From: Eggerthellaceae bacterium
GTDB taxonomy: Bacteria > Actinomycetota > Coriobacteriia > Coriobacteriales > Eggerthellaceae
DNA length: 64,000 bases
Assembly (NCBI GenBank): GCA_022644775.1
Contig: JALCHN010000001.1
Span: 124,001 to 188,000, forward strand
Direction: 5' to 3'
Shown: in pieces, positions 1 to 10,293 of the stretch
Position numbering within the stretch: position 1 is the first letter of the stretch
How the letters are laid out: each line of letters starts with the position of its first letter
The notes under the pieces: model-generated
What the model was told of the DNA's origin: nothing
The model's input: only the letters and a program-made list of their open reading frames with translations
The model's database searches: none
Translations under genes and position numbers: made by a program

Positions 1-264
1 GGTGGCGAGCAGGTTGTCCTTGTCGGTGAAATGGTTGTAGAAGGTCCCGCGGTTCAGGCCGGCGCGGGCGCAGAGCTCGTTGACCGTGATGGAGTCGAAG
101 CCCTCTTCTTCCATCAGTTCGATGAGCGCGTTGCGCAGGGCGTTCTTCGAGCGCACGATGCGCCGGTCCTCGCCGCGCGTCGATTTGCGCACGGTGCGCG
201 GCGCGGGAGCCTTGACGGCCGTCGCTTGGGCGGGCGGCCGCGTTTCGATTGTCTCGACGGTCAT
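1..264 (-). CDS. TetR/AcrR-family transcriptional regulator, N-terminal part (cut by window edge)
   Basis: The frame is open from the ATG at 264 down to the window edge, giving the first 88 residues. After a basic Ala/Pro-rich leader (about residues 1-38) comes a TetR-type DNA-binding domain: a helix with NALRNALIELMEEEGFDSI and then the helix-turn-helix LCARAGLNRGTFYNHFTDK, whose GTFYNHF segment is the family hallmark. The ligand-binding C-terminal domain lies outside the window, so the effector cannot be guessed. It is divergent from the UPF0210 gene; an imperfect palindrome at 321-335 in the shared upstream region could be its operator, but that is inference. Confidence 0.9.
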   Translation of the reverse strand, partial: MTVETIETRPPAQATAVKAPAPRTVRKSTRGEDRRIVRSKNALRNALIELMEEEGFDSITVNELCARAGLNRGTFYNHFTDKDNLLAT

Positions 265-320
265 GGGTACGTCCCTTCCATCGGTACGTGTGAAGCGTAA
301 ATAGACAGATTGGCCTTTAT

Positions 321-335
321 TGAACATTCTGTACA
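321..335. promoter_or_regulatory. Imperfect palindrome upstream of the TetR gene
   Basis: TGAACATTCTGTACA has 6-bp arms (TGAACA and TGTACA, one mismatch) around a 3-bp centre. It sits 57 nt upstream of the TetR start in an AT-richer stretch. TetR proteins usually bind such sites in their own promoter region; here this is only positional inference. Confidence 0.3.
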
Positions 336-510
336 TTAGCGATTGTAGCGAGGGCGCAGAAGCGTTTCAACCGAAGCGCGCAGACCTTGCACGCCCGTTG
401 CACAATCGTCACGAAGACCGCACGCAGCCCGCTCGCGGCGGAGCACCGCCTGTGGGCGCGCCCTTCTCCATCGCCGTCACACTTACGCTGCCCGTATGGA
501 GCACGCGCGC

Positions 511-516
511 TATAAT
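511..516 (+). promoter_or_regulatory. Putative -10 box (TATAAT) of the UPF0210 gene
   Basis: A perfect TATAAT stands 35 nt before the start codon at 551, in otherwise GC-rich sequence. No convincing -35 hexamer was found at 16-18 nt spacing, so only the -10 element is proposed. Confidence 0.4.
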
Positions 517-550
517 GGGCCAAATCTCACCCCGCCCGAAGGATTCACCC

Positions 551-1915
551 ATGCAAATCACCCCTGCCGAAGTCGCCGAAACCCTCGCGATGGTCAGCCA
601 GCAGCACCTCGACGTGCGCACGATCACGCTCGGTTTGAACTTGCGCTCCTGCATCGACGCCGACATCGACGCCATGGCCCGCAAGGTCTACGACCGCATG
701 ACCTCCGCCGCCGAAAACCTCGTCCCCGTCGCCGAGCAGCTCGAGCGCGAGTACGGCGTCCCCGTGGTCAACAAGCGCATTTCCGTCACCCCCGTGTCGG
801 AAATCTGCGACGCCACCGACGCCTGTGACCTCACGCCGATCGCCCTGGCCATGGACAAGGCCGCCAAGGAAGTGGGCGTGAACTTCGTGGGCGGCTTTTC
901 GGCCCTCGTGCAGAAGGGCGCCACGCGCACCGACGAAAAGCTCATGAACTCGATCCCCCGCGCGCTGGCCGAAACCGACCTGGTCTGCTCTTCGGTCAAC
1001 GTGGGCTCCACGCGCGCGGGCATCAACATGGACGCCCTGTGGAAGATGGCCAACATCGTGCTCGAGACCGCGCACGCCACCGAAGAGCGCGACTGCATCG
1101 GCGCGGCCAAGCTCGTAGTCTTCTGCAACGCCGTGCAGGACAACCCCTTCATGGCCGGCGCCTTCCACGGGTCGGGCGAAGCCGACGAGGTCATCAACGT
1201 GGGCGTGTCGGGCCCGGGCGTGGTGCGCAACGTGCTCGCGAGCATGCCCGAAGACGCGAGCTTCACCGAGATTTCCGAAGCCATCAAATCGACCGCCTTC
1301 AAGATCACCCGCGTGGGCGAGCTCATGGCCCGCGCCGCGGCCGACCGCCTGGGCTACCAGAAGGGCATCCTCGACCTGTCGCTTGCCCCCACCCCGGCCG
1401 AAGGCGACAGCGTGGCCGAAATCCTCGAGGCCATCGGCGTGGGCCAATGCGGCGCGCCGGGCACCACGGCGGCGCTCGCCATGCTCAACGACGCCGTGAA
1501 GAAGGGCGGCGTCATGGCGTCGAGCAGCGTCGGCGGCCTTTCGGGCGCCTTCATCCCCGTGTCCGAAGACGCCGGCATGATCCGCGCCGCCGAATCGGGC
1601 TGCCTGCGCATCGAGAAGCTCGAGGCCATGACGAGCGTGTGCAGCGTGGGCCTCGACATGATCGCGATTCCCGGCGACACCACGGCCGAGCAGATCGCCG
1701 GCATCATCGCCGACGAGGCCGCAATCGGCATGATCAACAACAAGACCACCGCCGTCCGCGTGATCCCGGCGTTCGGCAAGAAGGCCGGCGAGACCCTCGA
1801 ATTCGGCGGATTGTTGGGCAGCGCCCCGATCATGGCGGTCAACGAAGCCGCCGGCACCGTGTTCGCCCACCGCGGCGGCCGCATCCCCGCCCCGATCAAC
1901 TCGCTCAAGAACTAA
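551..1915 (+). CDS. PFL-family protein, UPF0210 / DUF711
   Basis: The 454-residue product begins [20 protein letters not shown] and matches the UPF0210 (DUF711) family over its full usual length of about 450 residues. The frame is open further upstream, but ATG 551 is chosen because GAAGGA lies about 8 nt before it. The family has a glycyl-radical-enzyme-like (pyruvate-formate-lyase-like) fold but no established enzymatic activity. In many genomes a small ACT-domain partner (UPF0237) precedes it; none is seen here, and the gene stands alone between its own putative -10 box and a strong terminator. Function unknown. Confidence 0.93.
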   Translation: MQITPAEVAETLAMVSQQHLDVRTITLGLNLRSCIDADIDAMARKVYDRMTSAAENLVPVAEQLEREYGVPVVNKRISVTPVSEICDATDACDLTPIALAMDKAAKEVGVNFVGGFSALVQKGATRTDEKLMNSIPRALAETDLVCSSVNVGSTRAGINMDALWKMANIVLETAHATEERDCIGAAKLVVFCNAVQDNPFMAGAFHGSGEADEVINVGVSGPGVVRNVLASMPEDASFTEISEAIKSTAFKITRVGELMARAAADRLGYQKGILDLSLAPTPAEGDSVAEILEAIGVGQCGAPGTTAALAMLNDAVKKGGVMASSSVGGLSGAFIPVSEDAGMIRAAESGCLRIEKLEAMTSVCSVGLDMIAIPGDTTAEQIAGIIADEAAIGMINNKTTAVRVIPAFGKKAGETLEFGGLLGSAPIMAVNEAAGTVFAHRGGRIPAPINSLKN

Positions 1916-1936
1916 GCGTTCACCTGGGCATATGCT

Positions 1937-1972
1937 AAAAGGGCGCGCTCCGGTTTCGGGGCGCGCCCTTTT
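1937..1972 (+). terminator. Rho-independent terminator after the UPF0210 gene
   Basis: A 12-bp stem, AAAAGGGCGCGC paired with GCGCGCCCTTTT, encloses a 12-nt loop. The A and T runs on both sides would let it work in either direction. It lies 21 nt after the stop codon. Confidence 0.85.
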
Positions 1973-2112
1973 CATGCGCAGAGATTTGGGCACCCGCTGC
2001 CCATTCGTGTTATTACCACGCATTCCGCCCCGTTCACCTAAGAGGTGCGTATACTTCAATCCCTGTTCGAGCAATACGATTCGCATTGTTTGTGGTTGAG
2101 AGGATGCATCAC

Positions 2113-3873
2113 ATGAACGCAAACAAGGGGAAGCACGAGCAGGGACCTGCGATTCCTCACGAACCCCCCGCCGCACCGGGGACGCCCGCGCAGGGCGCCG
2201 CCGGCCAAGGCAAGAAGAACGTCACCTATCGTCGCGCAGGCGTCGCCGACCAGCAGGTGCCCGCAGGCGCTGCTGTGCAGGGCCAAGCCCCGCAGGCGCG
2301 CACGCAGGCGGGCGGCCAGCCCCAGCCGGGCGCGGCACCGCAGGGCCAACCGACGCCGCAGCAGCACTGCCCCCAGCAGGCCGCCGCTCAGGGCGCGCCG
2401 CAGCAGCACCGCCCCCAGGCGCAGCCGCAGGGCCGCCCACAGCAGGCGCGCCCCCAGAGCGCCGGGCGGCAGGTGCCCGCGCAGGGCGGCCGCCCCTATG
2501 CGCAGCCGGGCCAGGCGCATCCGCGCCCCCAGGCGGGCGGGCGCCCTCAGGCCGAACCGGTGCCCCACCAGTACCAGCCGACCCGCTACGCCGCCGCACC
2601 GGGCAGCCGTCAGAACTACGTGAGCGAAGCCCAGCGCATCGACGCCTACAACCGCGCCCAGGCCCAGGCCAAGCGCAAACGCAAGCGCAACGCCAAAATC
2701 TTCGCAAGCGCCGCGGCCGCCGTGGCCGTCGTCGCCGTGATCTACGCCAACTTCTTCTCGCCGATCACCGTCAACGTCGACGGCACCGACTATTCGGTGG
2801 GCCGTTCCGATACGATCGCCCAGATCGTGGCCAACAACAATATCGCCACCACTCCCGGCCGCCTGCTCGCCGTGGACGGGTCGGTCATCTCCGCCGACGG
2901 CGGCGACGCCTTCAGCGCCACGGTCAACGGCTCCGACGCTTCGGCCGACAGCACCCTTGCGGCCGGCGACAGCGTGCAGATCGGCACGGGCGCCGACGAA
3001 ACCGAAGACTACACCGAAACCACCGAGCCCGTCGCGGCCCAGTGGGTCGACAGCAAAGAACGCGGCGCCTTCCACGAAGCGGTCGGGTCGCTCGAAGACG
3101 GCGTCATGGCCACGCGCACGGGCAGCATTTCCGGCATCACCGCCCAGGTGGTCGAAAAGGAGCCGTCCAACATCACACTCGAGCGCTACAGCGTGCGCGG
3201 AGAAACCGGCGACGACAAGGTCATCGCCCTCACCTTCGACGACGGCCCCTGGCACAACAACCAGACCTCCGACATCCTGGACATCCTGCAGGAGAACGGC
3301 GCCAAGGCCACCTTCTTCGTCATCGGCGAGAACATCTCCAAGATTTCGGGCGGCGCCGACTTGGTGCAGCGCGAAAAGGACATGGGCATGCAGATCTGCT
3401 CGCATACCTACGACCACGCCGCCGGCAGCGGCAAGGGCGTGAACCTCTCCTACATGACCGCCGACGAACAGCGCGACGAGATCACCAAGGGTTACGAGGC
3501 CATCCGCGACGTGACGGGCGAAGAGCCCAGCCATGTGGTGCGCACCCCCGGCGGCAACTACCCGCTTTCGGTGGCCCAGAACCTCTACGACCTCATCGAC
3601 TACGAGGTCGACTGGAACGTCGACACCGAAGACTGGCGCCGCCCCGGCAAGGACGCCATCGAGCAGAAGATCCTGAGCGTCAAGCCAGGCGACGTGATCC
3701 TCATGCACGACGGCGGCGGCGACCGCAGCCAGACCGTCGAGGCCCTGCGCGAGGCCCTGCCCCAGCTGAAGGCCCAAGGCTATTCGTTCGTCACGATCGA
3801 CGAACTGCACGACTACCACGTACGCGCCCAGCAGGCCGCCCAGGGCGATTCCAATTCGCCCGACAACAGCTAG
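2113..3873 (+). CDS. Membrane-anchored polysaccharide deacetylase (NodB domain, CE4)
   Basis: 586 residues. A long, low-complexity Pro/Gln/Ala/Gly-rich segment (about 10-180) ends in a basic stretch (KRKRKRNAK), followed by one membrane helix (about 196-216). A small extracellular domain starting ITVNVDGTDYSVGR resembles a DUF348/G5-type beta domain. The C-terminal half is a NodB deacetylase: TFDDGP at 374-379, the metal-binding SHTYDH, RTPGG, and the late motif ILMHD. The expected role is removing acetyl groups from peptidoglycan or another envelope polysaccharide outside the membrane. ATG 2113 is chosen because GAGAGGA ends about 8 nt upstream; a TTG at 2086 and an ATG at 2104 are weaker. 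Stand-alone gene with its own terminator. Confidence 0.9.
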   Translation: MNANKGKHEQGPAIPHEPPAAPGTPAQGAAGQGKKNVTYRRAGVADQQVPAGAAVQGQAPQARTQAGGQPQPGAAPQGQPTPQQHCPQQAAAQGAPQQHRPQAQPQGRPQQARPQSAGRQVPAQGGRPYAQPGQAHPRPQAGGRPQAEPVPHQYQPTRYAAAPGSRQNYVSEAQRIDAYNRAQAQAKRKRKRNAKIFASAAAAVAVVAVIYANFFSPITVNVDGTDYSVGRSDTIAQIVANNNIATTPGRLLAVDGSVISADGGDAFSATVNGSDASADSTLAAGDSVQIGTGADETEDYTETTEPVAAQWVDSKERGAFHEAVGSLEDGVMATRTGSISGITAQVVEKEPSNITLERYSVRGETGDDKVIALTFDDGPWHNNQTSDILDILQENGAKATFFVIGENISKISGGADLVQREKDMGMQICSHTYDHAAGSGKGVNLSYMTADEQRDEITKGYEAIRDVTGEEPSHVVRTPGGNYPLSVAQNLYDLIDYEVDWNVDTEDWRRPGKDAIEQKILSVKPGDVILMHDGGGDRSQTVEALREALPQLKAQGYSFVTIDELHDYHVRAQQAAQGDSNSPDNS

Positions 3874-3897
3874 CGCGCTGTCCACCAGCGTCTGTTC

Positions 3898-3933
3898 AGC
3901 CCCCTTCGCGCCCGCTCGCGAAGGGGGCTTTCT
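3898..3933 (+). terminator. Rho-independent terminator after the deacetylase gene
   Basis: AGCCCCCTTCGCG pairs with CGCGAAGGGGGCT around a 6-nt loop and is followed by TTCTT. Confidence 0.85.
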
Positions 3934-3953
3934 TATACCCGCGGATGAGTCAC

Positions 3954-4024
3954 GCGTGACACGGGGACGGAGGGTATTGTCGCGGGTCTCGCCCGTGACA
4001 ATACCCTCCGTCCCCGTGTCACGC
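3954..4024. repeat. Palindromic intergenic repeat (GGGGACGGAGG family), copy 1
   Basis: Two 28-nt arms (3954-3981 and 3997-4024) are perfect inverted copies containing the core ACACGGGGACGGAGGGTATT; a further short CGGG/CCCG pairing shortens the loop. The element lies between a terminator and the aminopeptidase promoter region. The same GGGGACGGAGG core forms the palindrome at 46258-46323, so this is a dispersed family, comparable to REP or MITE elements, and not an ordinary terminator (there is no T-run). Confidence 0.85.
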
Positions 4025-4032
4025 GCTTACGC

Positions 4033-4038
4033 TACGAT
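4033..4038 (+). promoter_or_regulatory. Putative -10 box (TACGAT) of the aminopeptidase gene
   Basis: TACGAT lies 34 nt before ATG 4072 and directly after the palindromic element, so any -35 region would fall inside the repeat arm. The same TACGAT hexamer recurs at 13523. Confidence 0.35.
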
Positions 4039-4071
4039 AGAGGAGAAACGCACACATTCGAAAGGATGCCC

Positions 4072-5310
4072 ATGACCTTCTCATTCGATGATAAGCTCGC
4101 CCGCTACGCCCGCCTTGCCGTGGAAACCGGCTGCGCCCTGAAGAAGGGCCAGGAGCTCTTCGTGGCCGCCGACGTGAGCCAGGTGGCGCTCGTGCGCCAC
4201 ATCGTGAAATGCGCCTACGAAGTCGGCGCCTCGCGCGTGACCACCCGTTTCACCGACGAGGCGATCGTGCGCTACGACTACGACTACCAGCCCGCCGAAG
4301 CCTTCAAGACCTTCCCCGACTGGCTCGCCTTGCTGCAGAACGGGGCGGCCGAACGCGGCGCCGCTCTGCTCTTCGTGACGAGCGAGGACCCCCTCGCGAT
4401 GACCGGCGTCGACCCCGCAAAGCGGATGAACCGCCAGATCGCGGCGCACGAGGCCTGCCGCGCCTGGCGCGACGGCATGGACTTCGGTCGCAACGTCTGG
4501 TGCATCATCGGCGGCGCGAGCCCAGCCTGGGCCTCCCGCGTCTTCCCCAGCCTGCCCGAAGACGAGGCCACGGCCAAGCTCTGGGAGGCCATCTTCGCCA
4601 CGGCCCGCTGCACGGGCGACGACCCGGCCGCCAACTGGGCCGCCCACCAGGCAAGCTTCGAGGAAAAGAAGGCCTGGTTGAACGCCCAGCGCTTCGATGC
4701 CTTGCACTACGCAAACGGCCTGGGCACCGACTTCACGATCGGCCTCAATCCCGGCCACGTGTGGGAAGGCGGCGGCGAGCTCACCCAGGACGGGACGCTC
4801 TTCTTCCCCAACATGCCCACCGAAGAGGTTTTCACGACCCCCGACCGCGCACGAGCCGACGGCATCGTCTACGCGAGCATGCCGCTCAACCACGGCGGCA
4901 GCCTGGTCGACGGCTTTCGCGTGGAATTCAAGGACGGGCGCGTGGTGGGCTGCGCAGCCGAAACGGGCCAAGACGTGCTCGAGCAGATCATCGGCACCGA
5001 CGAAGGCTCGCACCACCTGGGCGAATGCGCCCTGGTGCCCAAGACGAGCCCCATCAAGCAGGAGGGCATTCTCTTCCTGAACACCCTCTTCGACGAAAAC
5101 GCCGCCTGCCACTTGGCCCTTGGCATGGGCTTTCCGGAATGCTTGGAAGGCGGCCGCGAGCTCGACAGCGACGAGTTGCTTGCCCGCGGCGTGAACCAGA
5201 GCGCCACCCACGTCGACTTCATGATCGGCACCGACGACCTGGCGATCGACGGCATCAAGGCCGACGGGTCCGTCGTGCCCGTCTTCCGCGACGGGACTTG
5301 GGCGAACTAG
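4072..5310 (+). CDS. Aminopeptidase, peptidase family M29 (AmpS/PepS type)
   Basis: 412 residues, the usual length of M29 metallo-aminopeptidases, which cut N-terminal residues from peptides in the cytoplasm. Recognisable family segments are NMPTEEVFTTPD (the EE metal-ligand region near residue 250), GTDEGSHHLGECALVP, FDENAACHLALG (His ligand) and NQSATHVDFMIGTDDL (the His and Asp ligands). ATG 4072 follows GAAAGGA with good spacing; an ATG two codons earlier is possible. It converges on tlyA with only 5 nt between the stop codons and no visible terminator. Confidence 0.93.
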   Translation: MTFSFDDKLARYARLAVETGCALKKGQELFVAADVSQVALVRHIVKCAYEVGASRVTTRFTDEAIVRYDYDYQPAEAFKTFPDWLALLQNGAAERGAALLFVTSEDPLAMTGVDPAKRMNRQIAAHEACRAWRDGMDFGRNVWCIIGGASPAWASRVFPSLPEDEATAKLWEAIFATARCTGDDPAANWAAHQASFEEKKAWLNAQRFDALHYANGLGTDFTIGLNPGHVWEGGGELTQDGTLFFPNMPTEEVFTTPDRARADGIVYASMPLNHGGSLVDGFRVEFKDGRVVGCAAETGQDVLEQIIGTDEGSHHLGECALVPKTSPIKQEGILFLNTLFDENAACHLALGMGFPECLEGGRELDSDELLARGVNQSATHVDFMIGTDDLAIDGIKADGSVVPVFRDGTWAN

Positions 5311-5315
5311 CGCGA

Positions 5316-6065
5316 TTAGGCGCCGCGGAAGACCGCGCGCACCAGGTACTCGACGTTGCCCGACCGCTTGCCGCGGATCGAGGATTCCACGACGCCCGTC
5401 ACATCGAAACCCGCCTGCGCGAGAGCCTGCTCCACCTCGCGCACCGTGCGGGCGCGCACGGCCGGGTCGCGCACGAGGCCATGGTCGTCGGTTTCGCCCT
5501 GACGGCTTTCGAACTGGGGCTTCACGAGCCCGATGAAGACGCTGCCCGGCGCGCAGAGGCCCGCGAAAACGGGCGCCAGGCTCGCCAGGCCGATGAATGA
5601 CAGGTCGGCCACGAGCACGTCGAAGGGCGCGCCCAAATCGGCCGGGGCCGCCGTGCGAATGTTGGTGCGCTCGAATACGACCGTGCGCGGGTCGCTGCGG
5701 ACCTTCCAGGCCAGTTGCCCGTAGTTCACGTCGACGCAGGCCACCTGCGCCGCCCCGCGCTGCAAAAGACAGTCAGAAAAGCCGCCGGTCGACGAGCCGA
5801 TGTCGATGCACCGCTTGCCTTCCACCCGCTCGCCGAACCGCTCGAGCGCGCCTTCGAGCTTGTAGCCGCCGCGCGACACGTAGCGGTCGCGGCCCTTCAC
5901 GGAAAGCTCGGCGTCGGGCGCCACCTTGGCCGCCGCGCTCGCGGCATAGGCGTTGCCCACCTTCACCTCGTGGGCGATGACGGCCCGTGCGGCCTCGTCG
6001 CGGCTGGCCGCAAGGCCGCGAGAGACGAGCAGGTCGTCGAGCCTGACCTTCTTCGGAGCGCCCAT
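5316..6065 (-). CDS. tlyA: TlyA-family rRNA 2'-O-methyltransferase
   Basis: 249 residues with an N-terminal S4 RNA-binding domain (about 5-65, KKVRLDDLLVSRGLAASRDE) joined to a Rossmann-fold methyltransferase of the FtsJ type. SRGGYKLEGAL precedes the SAM-binding motif CIDIGSSTGGFSDCLL, and the segments VDVNYGQL, VADLSFI and KPQFE follow. In mycobacteria TlyA methylates ribose in 16S and 23S rRNA and sensitises ribosomes to capreomycin. The gene is last in the operon and starts 3 nt after the ligA stop, so it is co-transcribed with ligA. Confidence 0.95.
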   Translation of the reverse strand: MGAPKKVRLDDLLVSRGLAASRDEAARAVIAHEVKVGNAYAASAAAKVAPDAELSVKGRDRYVSRGGYKLEGALERFGERVEGKRCIDIGSSTGGFSDCLLQRGAAQVACVDVNYGQLAWKVRSDPRTVVFERTNIRTAAPADLGAPFDVLVADLSFIGLASLAPVFAGLCAPGSVFIGLVKPQFESRQGETDDHGLVRDPAVRARTVREVEQALAQAGFDVTGVVESSIRGKRSGNVEYLVRAVFRGA

Positions 6066-6068
6066 GCC

Positions 6069-8222
<2,154 letters not shown>

Positions 8223-8239
8223 TCAGCAGGGCGTGCGCC

Positions 8240-8782
8240 CTAAAGGTCGATGATGTCGTCGGTTTCGCGCGTCGCGACCGTCCCGTAGACGATCAGCGAG
8301 ATGCCCTGCATGACCGCCACGAGCCCGAGCAGGATCGCGAAGATTTCCGGGACGTTGAAAAAGAGGATGCCGATGATGATCGACACGATGCCGCTCGCCA
8401 ACGGCCAGCCCCAGATCCTGAAGCCGAGCGAGCGGATGTTGAAGCTCGCCACCGCTTCGAAGATGCCCAGTACGAGCACGAGCGCGCCCGCCACCCAGGG
8501 CAGCACGACCGCCGTGATCGCCGGGTGGATGACGAAAACGAGGCCCACGATCACGTCGATGATGCCGTAGGCGAGCGCCCAGCCGGCGAAGCCGAGCGCC
8601 TTGCGCATGCGTGCCCACAGGGCGATGTTGGAAATGCCGGCGGCCAGAAAGCCCGCACCGCAGAGAATGGCGAGCACCACGAGCGTGGGGTTGGGGAAGA
8701 ACAGGCAGACCAAGCCGATGGCCAGCAGGATCACTCCCCCGATGATCAGTTCCCAATCATGGCTCCAACGCGTACGTTCCAT
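8240..8782 (-). CDS. HdeD/DUF308-family membrane protein
   Basis: 180 residues forming six predicted membrane helices arranged as three repeated pairs, the layout of the HdeD (DUF308) family. Small polar loops carry Arg and a few acidic residues. E. coli HdeD is linked to acid resistance but its activity is unknown, so no function is assigned. ATG 8782 is preferred over the TTG at 8788 because GGGGA then has normal spacing. It sits 39 nt after nnrD and 32 nt before ligA, inside the operon. Confidence 0.85.
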   Translation of the reverse strand: MERTRWSHDWELIIGGVILLAIGLVCLFFPNPTLVVLAILCGAGFLAAGISNIALWARMRKALGFAGWALAYGIIDVIVGLVFVIHPAITAVVLPWVAGALVLVLGIFEAVASFNIRSLGFRIWGWPLASGIVSIIIGILFFNVPEIFAILLGLVAVMQGISLIVYGTVATRETDDIIDL

Positions 8783-8821
8783 TGCCAAGCGTCCCCTTTC
8801 TGTTGCAGACGAACGTTACTT

Positions 8822-9685
8822 CTATGCAAACGTGCCGAACGCCGCGGGAAGCGCGTCGACCACGTCTTCGGCGATGACCGAAATGGCACCGTGCGCCTGC
8901 GCCGCGGCCTTGCCGGCACGCGCGTGCACCGTAGTTCCCAGCATGCAGGCGTCCACCGCGCGCACGCCCTGGGCGAGCAGGGCGCCGATGACGCCGGCGA
9001 GCACGTCGCCCGTGCCCGCCTTGGCGAGCGCCGGCGTGCCTTCGCCCATGCAGAAGGTGCGCACGCCTTCCGACACGAAGGTGTCGGGACCCTTGAGCAC
9101 GACAACGGCGCCGTAGGCCCGCGCCAGGTCGGCGGCCAGGCGCTCGGGGTCGTTTGCGGGAATGCGCAGAGGGGCGGCGAGCCGGGCCGCTTCCCCGCCG
9201 TGGGGCGTGAGCACCGTGACGAGGCCGGCGCGGTAGCGCTCGACGCAGGCGCGGCGCATCTTCTCGCGCGCGAGGAAGGCAAGGGCGCCGCCGTCGACGA
9301 GGACGGGGGCGTGCGTTCCGGCGAGCACCGTGCGCAGGACGCCCTCTTCGGCGGAGCCTTCGGCATCGAAGCCGCTCCCCACGGCCACCGCATGCGGATG
9401 GCGGGCGTCGGCGGGGCGCTCGCCTTCGAAGGACAGGGCGCTCCAGGGGCGCACGACCAGGCTCGCCTGGGCCTGGCGCACGTAGGGCAGCGCCTCCTTG
9501 CTCGCGAAGACCTCGGTGTAGCCGGCGCCGGCGCGCTGGGCGGCGCGGGCCGCGAGCACGGCCGCGCCCGGGTAGGCCGGCGACCCGGCGACGAGCTCGA
9601 GCTTGCCGCGCGTGTACTTGTTTGCGTCGGGTGCCGGATAGGGCACCAGGCGCGCGAGGCGCACCTCGTCGTAGGTTTCCGCCAT
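8822..9685 (-). CDS. nnrD: ADP-dependent NAD(P)H-hydrate dehydratase
   Basis: 287 residues of the ribokinase-like NnrD/CARKD family. The enzyme restores NAD(P)H from its damaged hydrated form. Diagnostic segments are KYTRGKLELVAGSPAYPGAA near the N terminus, LTPHGGEAARL, VVLKGPDTFVS, and the nucleotide-binding AKAGTGDVLAGVIGAL. The epimerase half (NnrE), often fused N-terminally in other bacteria, is absent here. It starts 5 nt after the acpS stop, with GAGGAGG inside the end of acpS serving as ribosome-binding site. Confidence 0.93.
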   Translation of the reverse strand: MAETYDEVRLARLVPYPAPDANKYTRGKLELVAGSPAYPGAAVLAARAAQRAGAGYTEVFASKEALPYVRQAQASLVVRPWSALSFEGERPADARHPHAVAVGSGFDAEGSAEEGVLRTVLAGTHAPVLVDGGALAFLAREKMRRACVERYRAGLVTVLTPHGGEAARLAAPLRIPANDPERLAADLARAYGAVVVLKGPDTFVSEGVRTFCMGEGTPALAKAGTGDVLAGVIGALLAQGVRAVDACMLGTTVHARAGKAAAQAHGAISVIAEDVVDALPAAFGTFA

Positions 9686-9690
9686 CGCGG

Positions 9691-10293
9691 TTACGCCTCC
9701 TCTTTCGGGCCGCGCGCCGGGATCTCGTCGAGCAGCGAACGTGTTTCCTTGAACTGTCGCGCGAGCTCTTCCATGGGGTCGGTGCGCGCTTCGGTCGCAC
9801 GGACCGAATCGTCGGTGATCGCCATTGCGCAGGCCACGGCGTCGGTATGCGTATAGGAAAGCGAGATGGGCAGCTCGCGCACGCCCAGCTCGCGGGCGAC
9901 CTCGCGGGCGCGCCGGTGGAGCTTGGCCGCGGGCCGGCCGTTCTTGGGCCGCACCACTTCCACATCCGCCGGGGCAATGCCGTGCGAAAAGCCCGTTCCC
10001 AGGGCCTTGAGCACGGCCTCTTTGGCAGCGAAGCGCGTGGCGTAGTGCACGTGGGGCGCCGCCGTCGCCTCGCAGTAGGCCCGCTCCCCTTCGGTAAAGA
10101 CGCGCTCAGCGAAGCGGGGCGAACGTTCGAGGACCCGCTTCATGCGGGCGATGTCGACGATGTCGACGCCGAGCCCCACCCCGTCCTCTATGGGCGCGGG
10201 CGCGCTCGCGCCGGCGGGTGCCTGCGAAGTCGAAGCGGCCGCAGCAGGAGCTGCAGCCGCCGCAGAATCGATCTGTCCGCCCTTGCTATTCAA
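9691..10293 (-). CDS. acpS: Holo-[acyl-carrier-protein] synthase
   Basis: AcpS transfers 4'-phosphopantetheine to acyl carrier proteins such as AcpP (57551-57772). The catalytic part shows GLGVDIVDIARM (magnesium-binding Asp) and RFAAKEAVLKALGTG (the second metal ligand). If translation starts at TTG 10293, overlapping the glmS stop by 8 nt, the product has 200 residues with an Ala/Pro-rich leader of about 38 residues that normal AcpS lacks. A GTG at 10179 with GAGGA 4 nt upstream would give a standard-looking core without this leader. The C-terminal tail of about 35 residues is also longer than usual. The start is unresolved; the function is secure. Confidence 0.9.
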   Translation of the reverse strand: MNSKGGQIDSAAAAAPAAAASTSQAPAGASAPAPIEDGVGLGVDIVDIARMKRVLERSPRFAERVFTEGERAYCEATAAPHVHYATRFAAKEAVLKALGTGFSHGIAPADVEVVRPKNGRPAAKLHRRAREVARELGVRELPISLSYTHTDAVACAMAITDDSVRATEARTDPMEELARQFKETRSLLDEIPARGPKEEA

